Below, piece by piece: positions 1 to 5,680 of a DNA stretch of 6,884 bases. How positions within the stretch are numbered: position 1 is the stretch's first letter; each line of letters opens with the position of its first letter. Below the pieces are notes generated by a model, which searched no databases, had not been told where the DNA came from, and was given only the letters and a program-made list of their open reading frames with translations. The translations under genes were made by a program, and so were the position numbers. Source of the stretch: Pseudomonas sp. (GTDB lineage Bacteria; Pseudomonadota; Gammaproteobacteria; Pseudomonadales; Pseudomonadaceae); assembly GCA_003488145.1 (NCBI GenBank), contig DNMQ01000430.1, positions 1-6,884 on the forward strand, in the 5' to 3' direction.

Positions 1-1115
1 CTGCGCGGCTTGCGGTTCCAGGAGCCGTGCTGACCAACGAACGCGCCGTGGCGGTAGTGCTGCGGCAGCAGCGTGTCTTCGTAAACGGTCAGGCCGAGCG
101 AGGCGGTATGCGCGCCCAGGGCATAGGCCGGGACAATGGCGCGCTCGACCAGATCCGGGCGCTGGGGCTGCACGCGCTCATCGACGTGCTGGCCGAAGTA
201 GCTGTAGGGCCATCCGTAGAATCCGCCGTCCTGTACCGACGTCATGTAGTCCGGCACCAGATCGCTGCCGATCTCGTCGCGCTCGTTGACGGTGGTCCAT
301 AGCGCTCCGCTGTCCGGTTGCCAGGCAAGTCCATTGGGGTTGCGCAGGCCTGAAGCGAACAGACGCATGCTCCTGGCTTGCGGATCCACCTCGAGAATCG
401 CTGCGCGGTTCTCTTCGGCCTCCATGCCGTTCTCGGCCACATTGCTGTTGGAGCCGCTGGTGACATAGAGGCGGCTGCCGTCCTGGCTGGCAATGACGTT
501 CTTGGTCCAGTGGTGATTGATCGGCCCAGCGGGTAGGTCCACGACCTTCTCGCCGTTCGCAGTGATACGGGTGGTGCCGGGCGTGTAGGGAAAGCGTAGC
601 AGTGCGTCCGTGTTGGCGACGTATAAGTGGCTGCCTACCAGCGCCATGCCGAACGGGGAGTTGAGGTTCTCCAGAAACACCGTGCGCTTTTCCGCCACGC
701 CATCGCCGTCACGATCGCGCAGCAGGGTGATGCGGTTGGCGCTGGGGCCTCCGGAGCCAGCGCGGGCCATGATCTTGCTGGCAATCCAGCCGCGCAGTCC
801 CTGGCTCTGTTGCTTCGGCGGTGCGTCCGATTCCGCCACCAGCACATCGCCATTGGGCAGCACATGGAGCCAGCGGGGATGGTCCAGGTCACGGGCGAAC
901 GCCGCCACGCGCAGACCGGCCGCCGCCTGCGGTTTGCCATCTTGCGGCCAGCCTTTGGCGGGGGCGATGTGCACCGTGGGCAGGACTGTCTTGTTTGGCT
1001 CCGGCAGCGCCGGTGTCGGGCCGTATCCGGATTCCACCGGAAGCTTGGCCGTTTCGCTGCAACCTGCCAGAGCAGCCAGAACGGCGCCGGTCAGAAGAAT
1101 ACGGAAGTTGGACAT
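1..1115 (-). CDS. PQQ-dependent sugar (L-sorbosone-type) dehydrogenase lipoprotein, 3' end outside window
   Basis: Predicted periplasmic, membrane-tethered quinoprotein of the glucose/sorbosone dehydrogenase family, which oxidises aldoses or sorbosone with PQQ as cofactor; the true substrate cannot be read from sequence. I translated the frame by hand: 371 codons without a stop, running off the left edge. The ATG at 1115 has AAGGA at 1123-1127, 7 nt upstream. A lipoprotein signal leads to a lipobox LAGC with Cys19. Family signatures follow in order: DRDGDG (134-139), NHHWTKNV (200-207), [10 protein letters not shown] (256-265), [15 protein letters not shown] (276-290), [10 protein letters not shown] (296-305), and GQHGSWNR (361-368). 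Relatives are roughly 400-440 residues, so perhaps 50-60 residues are missing; that length is from memory. It is the last visible gene of the minus-strand block, 32 nt after the MgtC-like gene. Two long antisense frames cover it but show no family signature. Confidence 0.92.
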   Translation of the reverse strand, partial: MSNFRILLTGAVLAALAGCSETAKLPVESGYGPTPALPEPNKTVLPTVHIAPAKGWPQDGKPQAAAGLRVAAFARDLDHPRWLHVLPNGDVLVAESDAPPKQQSQGLRGWIASKIMARAGSGGPSANRITLLRDRDGDGVAEKRTVFLENLNSPFGMALVGSHLYVANTDALLRFPYTPGTTRITANGEKVVDLPAGPINHHWTKNVIASQDGSRLYVTSGSNSNVAENGMEAEENRAAILEVDPQARSMRLFASGLRNPNGLAWQPDSGALWTTVNERDEIGSDLVPDYMTSVQDGGFYGWPYSYFGQHVDERVQPQRPDLVERAIVPAYALGAHTASLGLTVYEDTLLPQHYRHGAFVGQHGSWNRKPR

Positions 1116-1122
1116 GGCGAAA

Positions 1123-1127
1123 TCCTT
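1123..1127 (-). promoter_or_regulatory. Ribosome-binding site of the sugar dehydrogenase
   Basis: AAGGA read on the minus strand, 7 nt before the ATG at 1115. It supports that start, which also places a complete lipoprotein signal peptide at the N-terminus. Confidence 0.7.
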
Positions 1128-1147
1128 GGGCAGTGGAGTGGCGTTCG

Positions 1148-1666
1148 TTAGCGCGGCTGGTCCGGGTGGCGACGCTTGCGCGCGGCACGCAGGGCAGTAT
1201 GCCGCTCCAGCCGTGGCATCAAAGCAAAGATCGCCAGCGCCAACAGCGTGCTCATTACGGCCGTTGCTTCATGCCCGAGGCCGACGGCGACACCGATCGC
1301 GGCCGTAAGCCAGATGCCCGCGGCGGTGGTCAGGCCCTTGACGTCTTCCGCGGAGTCGCCCTTGAGGATAGTCCCGGCTCCGAGAAAGCCAATACCGGTA
1401 ACCAGGCCCTGAATCACTCGGGAAATGTCCTCGAGGCTCATGCCCGCCTGCACCGGCACCAGTACGAACAACGCTGCACCAAGCGCGACCAGCATATGGG
1501 TGCGCAAGCCAGCGGCCTTGCGTCGGCGCTCGCGTTCATAGCCGAGCAGGCCGCCGAGAATCGACGCGATCAGCAGACGGCTACTGACGCGGGTCGCGTC
1601 CTCCAGGTCGGTGATGTCGGAGAACTCCGACGCGATGGTGTAGGAGATGCTCGCCCACCACTCCAT
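1148..1666 (-). CDS. MgtC/SapB family inner-membrane protein (short form)
   Basis: Polytopic inner-membrane protein of the MgtC/SapB family, 172 residues. Salmonella MgtC is linked to virulence, low magnesium and F-ATPase control. This copy lacks the soluble C-terminal extension of that ~230-residue protein, so the virulence role should not be transferred. Family motifs are [18 protein letters not shown] (37-54), [17 protein letters not shown] (86-102) and [20 protein letters not shown] (110-129), with hydrophobic helices around 32-43, 57-72, 86-101, 114-130 and 136-150. The C-terminus is a short basic tail rich in Arg and Lys. I chose the ATG at 1666 because GGAG lies 6 nt before it; the in-frame TTG at 1678 would itself sit against that Shine-Dalgarno. 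It follows the DUF5924 gene by 57 nt and precedes the sugar dehydrogenase by 32 nt, probably in one transcript. Confidence 0.93.
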   Translation of the reverse strand: MEWWASISYTIASEFSDITDLEDATRVSSRLLIASILGGLLGYERERRRKAAGLRTHMLVALGAALFVLVPVQAGMSLEDISRVIQGLVTGIGFLGAGTILKGDSAEDVKGLTTAAGIWLTAAIGVAVGLGHEATAVMSTLLALAIFALMPRLERHTALRAARKRRHPDQPR

Positions 1667-1723
1667 GTCCTTCTCCAAGCCAGGCTGGTTCAGATTTGGA
1701 TACGCGAGGCGGCGGGGGGTTCG

Positions 1724-2746
1724 CTAATCGGTGACCTGGAAACGCAGCATGCCGATCATCTGGCCTGCTTCGGTAACGACACGTACTCGCCAGCGGCCCA
1801 ATGATTGTTCCGGGAAGTTGCGCTTGTGGGTCCATGCGCGATAACCGGCTTTGCGTCCGCCGCTGATCTCCAGGGCGATACGGTCGACGCGCCGGCCGTT
1901 GTGGGTCCACTCGTGGAAGATGCGCTCCTTCAGGCCGCGCGGTGCGTTGATGGCGGTATAGGCGTAGAGGCCATTTGCGTGCAGTTCTGCGCTGGTGATT
2001 TCGCGCAGTCCCTTACCGGGTTTGCGTTGCCGATCATCGAGGCTCATGGTCACGGCGACATCGGTCAGCCACAGGGTTGCCGGGGGCACCCAGGTCCGTC
2101 CCAGCCAACCTGCGGCACCCAGCGCCACCGCCAGCAACAGGATGCCGGGCCACGTGCGCCAGTTCGAGCGGGGAAACAGTCCGCTGAGGCTCGGCAGGGC
2201 CAGCAATACTGCGACGCCCAGCGCCAGCTGATAACTCTGCGGGGTGGACAGATGAAGGATGATCGGCAACGCGGTCAGCAGGACGGCGAACAGCGTCAGC
2301 GCGTGGAATCCCAGGTAGACCCAGCGCCGCGGTGCCAGCCATTTGTAGTACAGCGGATCGATCAGCGAAACGAGCGCGGCGGCGCCAAGCAGGCCGGTGA
2401 ACAGGGCTTGCCCACTGTTCCAGGTGGTGGTGATGGCAAAGAACGGAATGATGAAGAACAGGCTTTCCTGATGCACCATCTGGGTGGCATAGCGCAGCAG
2501 CGGTCTTGGCACCTGCCAGCCGAACCAGCTCTGCAGGCTGCGCCGCAGGCTCGATTCCAGTACCAGCCAGAGCCAGCTCACCAGCATCACCAGGGCGACC
2601 ACCTTGGCCAGGCCGGCGTGGCGTTCCACCAGAACGAAACTCGCCACCCCGGAAACGAAGCCGAACAGCGCAACCGTACCTGGATAGCGCCGAATCAGGC
2701 GGCTGGCCAGGTCGAACAGGCGTGATAACAGCGGCTTGAGTTGCAT
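1724..2746 (-). CDS. DUF5924 membrane protein with C-terminal DUF2914 domain
   Basis: Predicted inner-membrane protein of unknown function, 340 residues. The first ~215 residues are hydrophobic with about six or seven membrane segments (roughly 23-40, 47-66, 96-107, 112-130, 143-165, 173-190, 199-216), matching the DUF5924 arrangement. The rest, about 222-340, is soluble and carries DUF2914-like features: FHEWTHNGRRVDRIALEI (277-294), YRAWTHKRNFP (302-312), GRWRVRVV (317-324) and the terminal LRFQV. DUF2914 is a beta-rich domain usually placed outside the membrane; no ligand is known to me. The start is the ATG at 2746. Its ribosome-binding site is weak (only a GGA about 11 nt upstream), so the start is less certain than for neighbours. 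It is the first gene of the three-gene minus-strand block. A 306-codon antisense frame over it looks like a GC-composition shadow. Confidence 0.87.
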   Translation of the reverse strand: MQLKPLLSRLFDLASRLIRRYPGTVALFGFVSGVASFVLVERHAGLAKVVALVMLVSWLWLVLESSLRRSLQSWFGWQVPRPLLRYATQMVHQESLFFIIPFFAITTTWNSGQALFTGLLGAAALVSLIDPLYYKWLAPRRWVYLGFHALTLFAVLLTALPIILHLSTPQSYQLALGVAVLLALPSLSGLFPRSNWRTWPGILLLAVALGAAGWLGRTWVPPATLWLTDVAVTMSLDDRQRKPGKGLREITSAELHANGLYAYTAINAPRGLKERIFHEWTHNGRRVDRIALEISGGRKAGYRAWTHKRNFPEQSLGRWRVRVVTEAGQMIGMLRFQVTD

Positions 2747-2850
2747 GATGGTTCGGGTCCGGATACGGCGTGCTTATCAGAAGTATCGAGCACAGGCGGA
2801 CTGGTGCAAGCCCGCGGTCGAGACCCTTCGCTTGTAGAGGGCGGATGGTA

Positions 2851-2869
2851 CAGCGGGCGCGCCCCGCTG
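2851..2869. other. GC-rich inverted repeat in the 2747-2910 gap
   Basis: CAGCGGG (2851-2857) and CCCGCTG (2863-2869) pair perfectly around the 5-nt loop CGCGC. It lies between the stop of the SgcJ/EcaC-like gene and the start of the DUF5924 gene, both minus strand. No T-run follows on either strand, so it is not a standard intrinsic terminator. It may weaken read-through or separate the two transcription units. I see no reading frame with a credible ribosome-binding site in the rest of this 164-nt gap. Confidence 0.35.
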
Positions 2870-2910
2870 GTGTGGCCAGGCGCCCCTGTTTGGCGTATTT
2901 CGCAGGACGA

Positions 2911-3396
2911 TCAGTCGCTCTCTTCGATCACCTGCTGTACCGCCTCGGGCTGCTCTGGCATCGCCGATGAGTGGTGACTGGTGATCAGCCACTGTCCGGC
3001 GTCGGCGAACCACTTGTAGGTAAAGGTATAACGAGCCGGCACCGTCTTGCCGTCGCCCAGCTTGAAGCTGTAGAGCCCGGTATCGAGCGCGCTGTTGCAG
3101 TCGATCATGATCATTCGCGAGACAATTTCGCCCTTCGGTTTCAGCGCCAAAAAGTGCTCGAAGTAGTCGAGCTTGGCTTCCGCCGTCTGCCGCGGCGTGT
3201 TGGACACTGTAGGCAGCAGCATCGAGTCAGGTGCGTAGTTTTCCACCACGCGTTTCGGATCGCCTGATTGCACATCGTCGTTCCAGCGATCGAAAAGCGC
3301 GGCGACCTGCGCTTCGTTGGTGCCATGACAGGACGGGTCGTCCGCCAGCGCAGCCAGCGGGGCGAGGGAAAGGAGCAGGGGGAGGGCGTATTTCAT
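2911..3396 (-). CDS. Secreted SgcJ/EcaC-type (SnoaL/CaMKII-association-domain-like) protein
   Basis: Predicted exported protein of 161 residues, about 143 after removal of a signal peptide (MKYALPLLLSLAPLAALA, then DDPSC). The mature part fits the NTF2-like alpha+beta barrel group annotated SgcJ/EcaC, DUF4440 or CaMKII-association-like. The characteristic run is LFDRWNDDVQSGDP (34-47), YAPDSMLLPTVSNTPR (54-69), YFEHFLALKP (78-87), ARYTFTYKW (121-129) and WLITSHHSSAMPE (136-148). Its role is unknown; the oxidoreductase label sometimes attached to the group is not supported by any cofactor motif here. Two mature cysteines, Cys23 and Cys100, could form a disulfide. The start at 3396 is preferred over the in-frame ATG at 3450 because only the shorter form puts the signal peptide at the N-terminus. 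The Shine-Dalgarno is weak. The preceding gap of 118 nt allows its own promoter, though I cannot assign one. Confidence 0.87.
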   Translation of the reverse strand: MKYALPLLLSLAPLAALADDPSCHGTNEAQVAALFDRWNDDVQSGDPKRVVENYAPDSMLLPTVSNTPRQTAEAKLDYFEHFLALKPKGEIVSRMIMIDCNSALDTGLYSFKLGDGKTVPARYTFTYKWFADAGQWLITSHHSSAMPEQPEAVQQVIEESD

Positions 3397-3514
3397 AGTG
3401 TCACTCGTAGCCGGTGGTCGATTGCGGATGTCTCCGCAGCGGTACTGCACAGCATGGATACGTCATGCAGACTTGTGACCGTCCGCTGCTGCGCTCATTC
3501 CCGCCAGCGGTCGA

Positions 3515-3991
3515 TCAGGGCTGCAGCGCCGACTCGATGGCTTCCCGGACATCGCTATAGGAGCGCGCTGCATTCGCTGGCAGGCGGACCTGCGGCAACC
3601 CGATGGTCTCGCACAATCGATCCATGAATTCCTCATCGGTGTCAGGGTCGTGCAGGTTGATGACGCAGACCGGCTTCAGATCGGCCCTGTCGCACAGCAC
3701 GAAATCGAAGCGCGCGGTCGCGATGCGGTTGGTGGCGCGGTACCAGTACGCCCGTCGGGCGATGGCAGTGACTTCCACAACGTCGGCGACGCTTACCTTG
3801 GGGAAGATCAGATAGCGCTCGCCGACCGTGCGTTGCAGCATTTCCAGCAGCTCGCGTTCCGCTGGCGAGAATAGTGGCGCCTTGAGGCGATAGGGATATT
3901 GCAGCGCGGGATGGTTGAGCTGCCGGTTCTTGACGAAGAAGACCAGCACGAAGATGACGAACGCCACCAGTGTCAGGGCCAGCCAGCTCAT
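3515..3991 (-). CDS. Membrane-anchored DUF2726 protein
   Basis: Protein of 158 residues with one N-terminal membrane helix (about 3-20, followed by KNR, suggesting a cytoplasmic C-terminal domain) and a DUF2726 domain from about 35 to 150. Recognisable parts are LKAPLFSPAERELLEMLQ (36-53), YLIFPKVSVADV (60-71), FDFVLCDRADLKPVCVINLHD (95-115) and IGLPQVRLPA (130-139). From memory, DUF2726 resembles nuclease-like or zinc-ribbon-linked restriction-type domains in which the last strand of the third block reads IELD. Here that position reads INLHD, so the acidic residues are absent and nuclease activity is doubtful. The function is unknown. The start ATG at 3991 has AGGA about 10 nt upstream. The gene is on its own side of a 406-nt intergenic region holding two DnaA-box elements; the nearer is about 117 nt upstream of this start. 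Confidence 0.86.
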   Translation of the reverse strand: MSWLALTLVAFVIFVLVFFVKNRQLNHPALQYPYRLKAPLFSPAERELLEMLQRTVGERYLIFPKVSVADVVEVTAIARRAYWYRATNRIATARFDFVLCDRADLKPVCVINLHDPDTDEEFMDRLCETIGLPQVRLPANAARSYSDVREAIESALQP

Positions 3992-4107
3992 GGACGTCTG
4001 TCCTGATGCAGCAATTGAAGCCTTGTTGATGAACCCATGGTGTGAGCCTAGGAATTAGACGAGCGATGCTTTTGTTGAGTCCAGTACGTTCGATTCGTTC
4101 GACTACC

Positions 4108-4142
4108 TTATCCACTACAGCTGTGGGCCGAGTTGTGGATAA
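4108..4142 (+). promoter_or_regulatory. Three-box DnaA-box-like element 1
   Basis: Box I is TTATCCACT at 4108-4116, box II TGTGGGCCG at 4122-4130 (reversed) and box III TGTGGATAA at 4134-4142 (reversed, a perfect complement of the DnaA R1-type box TTATCCACA). The outer 8 nt, TTATCCAC and GTGGATAA, also form a perfect inverted repeat with a 19-nt spacer. Box starts are 14 and 12 nt apart, as in the other three elements. DnaA binding is inferred from the box sequence only. Confidence 0.7.
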
Positions 4143-4280
4143 CCCTTTAGCTGCTTGCTGCAGCCCTAGCGGCACTAGCGATCGAGCCTATTGATCGAAA
4201 ATTGTACGTTCGCAGGTTCAAGGCTTCTGAAACGTCGTATTGTCCGCACATGCGTACACCCAATAGGTCGAAGCGAGCGC

Positions 4281-4315
4281 TTATCCACTTTTGCTGTGGA
4301 TGCGCATGTGGATAA
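4281..4315 (+). promoter_or_regulatory. Three-box DnaA-box-like element 2
   Basis: Box I is TTATCCACT at 4281-4289, box II TGTGGATGC at 4295-4303 (reversed, 7 of 9 to the perfect box) and box III TGTGGATAA at 4307-4315 (reversed, perfect). The 14/12-nt spacing equals that of element 1, and box I is identical to box I of element 1. It lies 83 nt beyond the LOG stop codon, so a LOG transcript would cross it before reaching element 1 and the DUF2726 gene. Confidence 0.72.
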
Positions 4316-4397
4316 CATGGGGAGGCAGAGCTGCGGCCTGCGTGGTGCGTGCCCTACAGCTCGGAGAGTGAAATTTGATCAGCTGGATTCGGCCAGA

Positions 4398-4985
4398 TCA
4401 CAGCGGCGAATTTTTGGCCCAGCGACTATGAGTGGGCGGTTGCCAGGCATCCAGCAACTCTATGAGCGCCTGCGACTCGTCACTACGTTGCAACATCTCG
4501 CGGTGCTGTGAGCGGACGAATCCCTCTTCGACGAGGTGATCGAGGAAGTGACTCAGCTTGCTGTAGAAGTGGTTGACGTCCAGCAACCCGAGCGGTTTGG
4601 GGTGATAGCCAAGCTGGCCCCAGGTCCAGACCTCGAAAAGCTCCTCCAGCGTACCCAGCCCGCCAGGTAAAGCGATGAAGGCATCCGCGAGCTCTGCCAT
4701 CCGCGCCTTGCGGGCGTGCATGCCGTCGACCACTTCCAGCCGAGTGAGGCCGGTGTGGCCGACCTCGGCATCTTTCAGGCTCTGCGGAATGATGCCGATC
4801 ACCTCGCCGCCGGCAGCCATGGTGGCGTCTGCCACCACCCCCATCAGGCCGACGGCGCCGCCGCCGTAGATCAGCCGGATGCCGTTGGCCGCCAGGGTGC
4901 GGCCGAGATCCTGGGCTGCTTGTTCATAGATGGGGTTCGAACCACGGCTGGCGCCGCAGAAAACGCAAATGGAACGCAAGGTCAT
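4398..4985 (-). CDS. LOG family protein (nucleoside 5'-monophosphate phosphoribohydrolase type, TIGR00730)
   Basis: Cytosolic Rossmann-like enzyme of 195 residues, a typical length for LOG proteins. The family splits the N-glycosidic bond of (cytokinin-type or plain) nucleoside monophosphates to give free base and ribose 5-phosphate; in bacteria the physiological substrate is often AMP or unknown. The N-terminus [16 protein letters not shown] (5-20) starts the nucleotide-binding fold. GGGAVGLMG (41-49) is the glycine-rich loop. MHARKARM (89-96) and [20 protein letters not shown] (107-126) hold the Arg and Glu residues that bind the phosphate and catalyse cleavage in characterised LOG enzymes. 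HPKPLGLLD (128-136) follows. The ATG at 4985 has GGAG 7 nt upstream. A 25-codon frame (5135-5058) sits 72 nt upstream on the same strand. Pairs of DnaA-box elements lie on both sides of the gene. Confidence 0.95.
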   Translation of the reverse strand: MTLRSICVFCGASRGSNPIYEQAAQDLGRTLAANGIRLIYGGGAVGLMGVVADATMAAGGEVIGIIPQSLKDAEVGHTGLTRLEVVDGMHARKARMAELADAFIALPGGLGTLEELFEVWTWGQLGYHPKPLGLLDVNHFYSKLSHFLDHLVEEGFVRSQHREMLQRSDESQALIELLDAWQPPTHSRWAKNSPL

Positions 4986-5057
4986 CGTTTACTCCGCTCG
5001 TAGGGCTGGCGGAAGGGTACGCGGGCATGGACGAACGGCCAAGCGTGCTCGGCGATG

Positions 5058-5135
5058 TCAGCGGCCGTTCAATGCACCTCCACTGGCGCACGCGTAATTG
5101 GCAAACAGGCTCTCGAGCAGATTGCGACTGGACAT
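5058..5135 (-). CDS. Candidate 25-residue small protein or leader peptide upstream of LOG
   Basis: A short frame from ATG at 5135 to TGA at 5058, too short for routine gene finding. It is preceded by GGAGAG (5143-5148) with a 7-nt spacer, one of the best ribosome-binding sites in the window. The peptide begins MSSRNLLESLFANYACASGG and ends ALNGR. The first half could form an amphipathic helix; there is no signal peptide and no run of one amino acid to suggest classical attenuation. It ends 72 nt before the LOG start on the same strand, so it could be a translated leader or a small independent protein. The opening MSSRNLLESLF is loosely like the start of DUF533/TerB-like proteins, so it might be the remnant of a decayed gene. 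I do not recognise it, and translation is inferred from the ribosome-binding site alone. Confidence 0.4.
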   Translation of the reverse strand: MSSRNLLESLFANYACASGGALNGR

Positions 5136-5167
5136 GGACGATCTCTCCGTCGGTTGATGCGCTCATG

Positions 5168-5197
5168 CTAAGAACAGGGCGCTCCCAGCGCTCTTAG
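5168..5197. other. Interrupted inverted repeat upstream of the small frame
   Basis: CTAAGA (5168-5173) pairs with TCTTAG (5192-5197), and GCGCT (5179-5183) pairs with AGCGC (5187-5191) around a 3-nt loop. This gives 11 base pairs with a single 5-nt bulge (5174-5178) on one side. It begins 32 nt before the ATG of the 25-codon frame, on the upstream side, so it could be a leader-RNA hairpin or an operator. There is no T-run after it on either strand. Confidence 0.4.
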
Positions 5198-5243
5198 ATT
5201 CTCGACATTGCCGTGATAGCACTTGCGCTATTTGCCGCTTCAT

Positions 5244-5278
5244 TTATCCCCGATAGTTGTGTGCGGTTCTGTGGATAA
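5244..5278 (+). promoter_or_regulatory. Three-box DnaA-box-like element 3
   Basis: Box I is TTATCCCCG at 5244-5252 (one internal change, A to C), box II TGTGTGCGG at 5258-5266 (reversed, degenerate) and box III TGTGGATAA at 5270-5278 (reversed, perfect). The 14/12-nt start-to-start spacing matches the other elements although boxes I and II have drifted. It lies about 110 nt upstream of the small frame and 260 nt upstream of the LOG start. Confidence 0.62.
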
Positions 5279-5442
5279 CCTTGGGAAGGTCTGCTCTAGG
5301 CGAAGCGGCGCGGGACTTCCAGTAGTATGTGCGTTTTTTGCTCAGTCCTGCTTGGTGCGACCACAGGCCGCATAACAGAAGGCCTCGCGCGTTCATAGGC
5401 AATATGTGCGGTGCCATTTCACGATGGTAGTGATCGCTTCGG

Positions 5443-5477
5443 TTATCCACGATGGCTGTGGATAACGCTGTGAGTTG
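5443..5477 (+). promoter_or_regulatory. Three-box DnaA-box-like element 4
   Basis: Box I is TTATCCACG at 5443-5451. The perfect reversed box TGTGGATAA lies in the middle position, 5457-5465, and the third box is degenerate (TGTGAGTTG, 5469-5477), with 14/12 spacing kept. The first two boxes also make a 9-nt perfect inverted repeat, GTTATCCAC and GTGGATAAC, with a 7-nt spacer (5442-5466). That tight palindrome could bind a dimer or fold as a hairpin. It lies about 205 nt upstream of the dehydrogenase start. Confidence 0.65.
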
Positions 5478-5669
5478 TTTGGGCAAATACGCCGCCGGGC
5501 CAGTGATGGCACGGCTGTCGGCGGTATGAATAAAAAACGTCCAGAACATTGGCGGCGGAGCAGCCCATCCTCGACTCTTATGCACTGGCATTCATTTCCG
5601 GGCGGTTGGTTGTCGGGCCCCGGTGCCTGATCGACACTCGGCGCACCTGAATTCATCCAAGACCGCTGA

Positions 5670-5674
5670 GGGAG
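5670..5674 (+). promoter_or_regulatory. Ribosome-binding site of the SDR gene
   Basis: GGGAG 6 nt before the ATG at 5681. It fixes the start of the dehydrogenase and agrees with the family N-terminus, where the TGxxxGxG motif begins near residue 15. Confidence 0.75.
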
Positions 5675-5680
5675 TACGCC

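Larger units (their letters stand above)
3992..4397. other. 406-nt intergenic region between DUF2726 and LOG genes
   Basis: No convincing gene lies here. The plus-strand frame starting at 4191 runs into the LOG gene in antisense, has no Shine-Dalgarno and resembles no family I know. The region holds the two DnaA-box elements at 4108-4142 and 4281-4315, 173 nt apart start to start. A 9-nt direct repeat GTACGTTCG occurs at 4084-4092 and 4204-4212, at different distances from the two elements. The region is visibly richer in A and T than the flanking genes. It must contain the promoter of the DUF2726 gene unless that gene is read from the LOG transcript, but I could not assign a -35/-10 pair. 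Confidence 0.6.
4986..5680. other. 695-nt divergent intergenic region between LOG and SDR genes
   Basis: This long gap must hold the promoters for the minus-strand LOG gene and the plus-strand dehydrogenase. It contains a small reading frame (5058-5135, minus), a hairpin (5168-5197) and two DnaA-box elements (5244-5278 and 5443-5477), all listed separately. A run of six T lies at 5334-5339, about 14 nt after a weak GGAAG/CTTCC pairing (5284-5288 and 5316-5320). The gap is too long for a terminator call. Minus-strand frames at 5244-5591 and 5393-5899 have no ribosome-binding site or recognisable sequence. I could not assign any sigma-70 or sigma-54 promoter with confidence. Confidence 0.6.

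Noticed and set aside
1148..1678. TTG at 1678 as start of the MgtC-like gene
   Set aside because: The TTG directly abuts the GGAG that serves the ATG at 1666; the ATG has correct spacing and the family N-terminus fits.
821..1804. Plus-strand frame of 327 codons across the dehydrogenase and MgtC-like genes
   Set aside because: It is antisense to two genes with clear family motifs, and its protein is Arg/Gln/His-rich without any domain. It is a shadow of GC-rich third positions.
1805..2725. Plus-strand frame of 306 codons opposite the DUF5924 gene
   Set aside because: Glutamine- and arginine-rich low-complexity translation typical of an antisense shadow; the opposite strand encodes a coherent membrane protein with a DUF2914-like end.
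2911..3450. ATG at 3450 as start of the SgcJ/EcaC-like gene
   Set aside because: It would bury the signal peptide behind 18 polar residues; the ATG at 3396 puts it at the N-terminus.
4084..4212. Direct repeat GTACGTTCG as a target-site duplication or array
   Set aside because: Only nine bases, no mobile-element ends around it, and unequal distances to the nearby elements.
4191..4511. Plus-strand frame of 106 codons entering the LOG gene in antisense
   Set aside because: No ribosome-binding site, no known family, and its 3' third lies over LOG coding sequence.
4108..5477. The DnaA-box cluster as the chromosomal origin oriC
   Set aside because: No dnaA, dnaN, rpmH or gidA gene is nearby and no clear AT-rich unwinding stretch adjoins the boxes.
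5586..5602. Sigma-54-like promoter (CTGGCA followed by TTTCC) upstream of the SDR gene
   Set aside because: The GG is not followed by GC at the required 10-nt distance.
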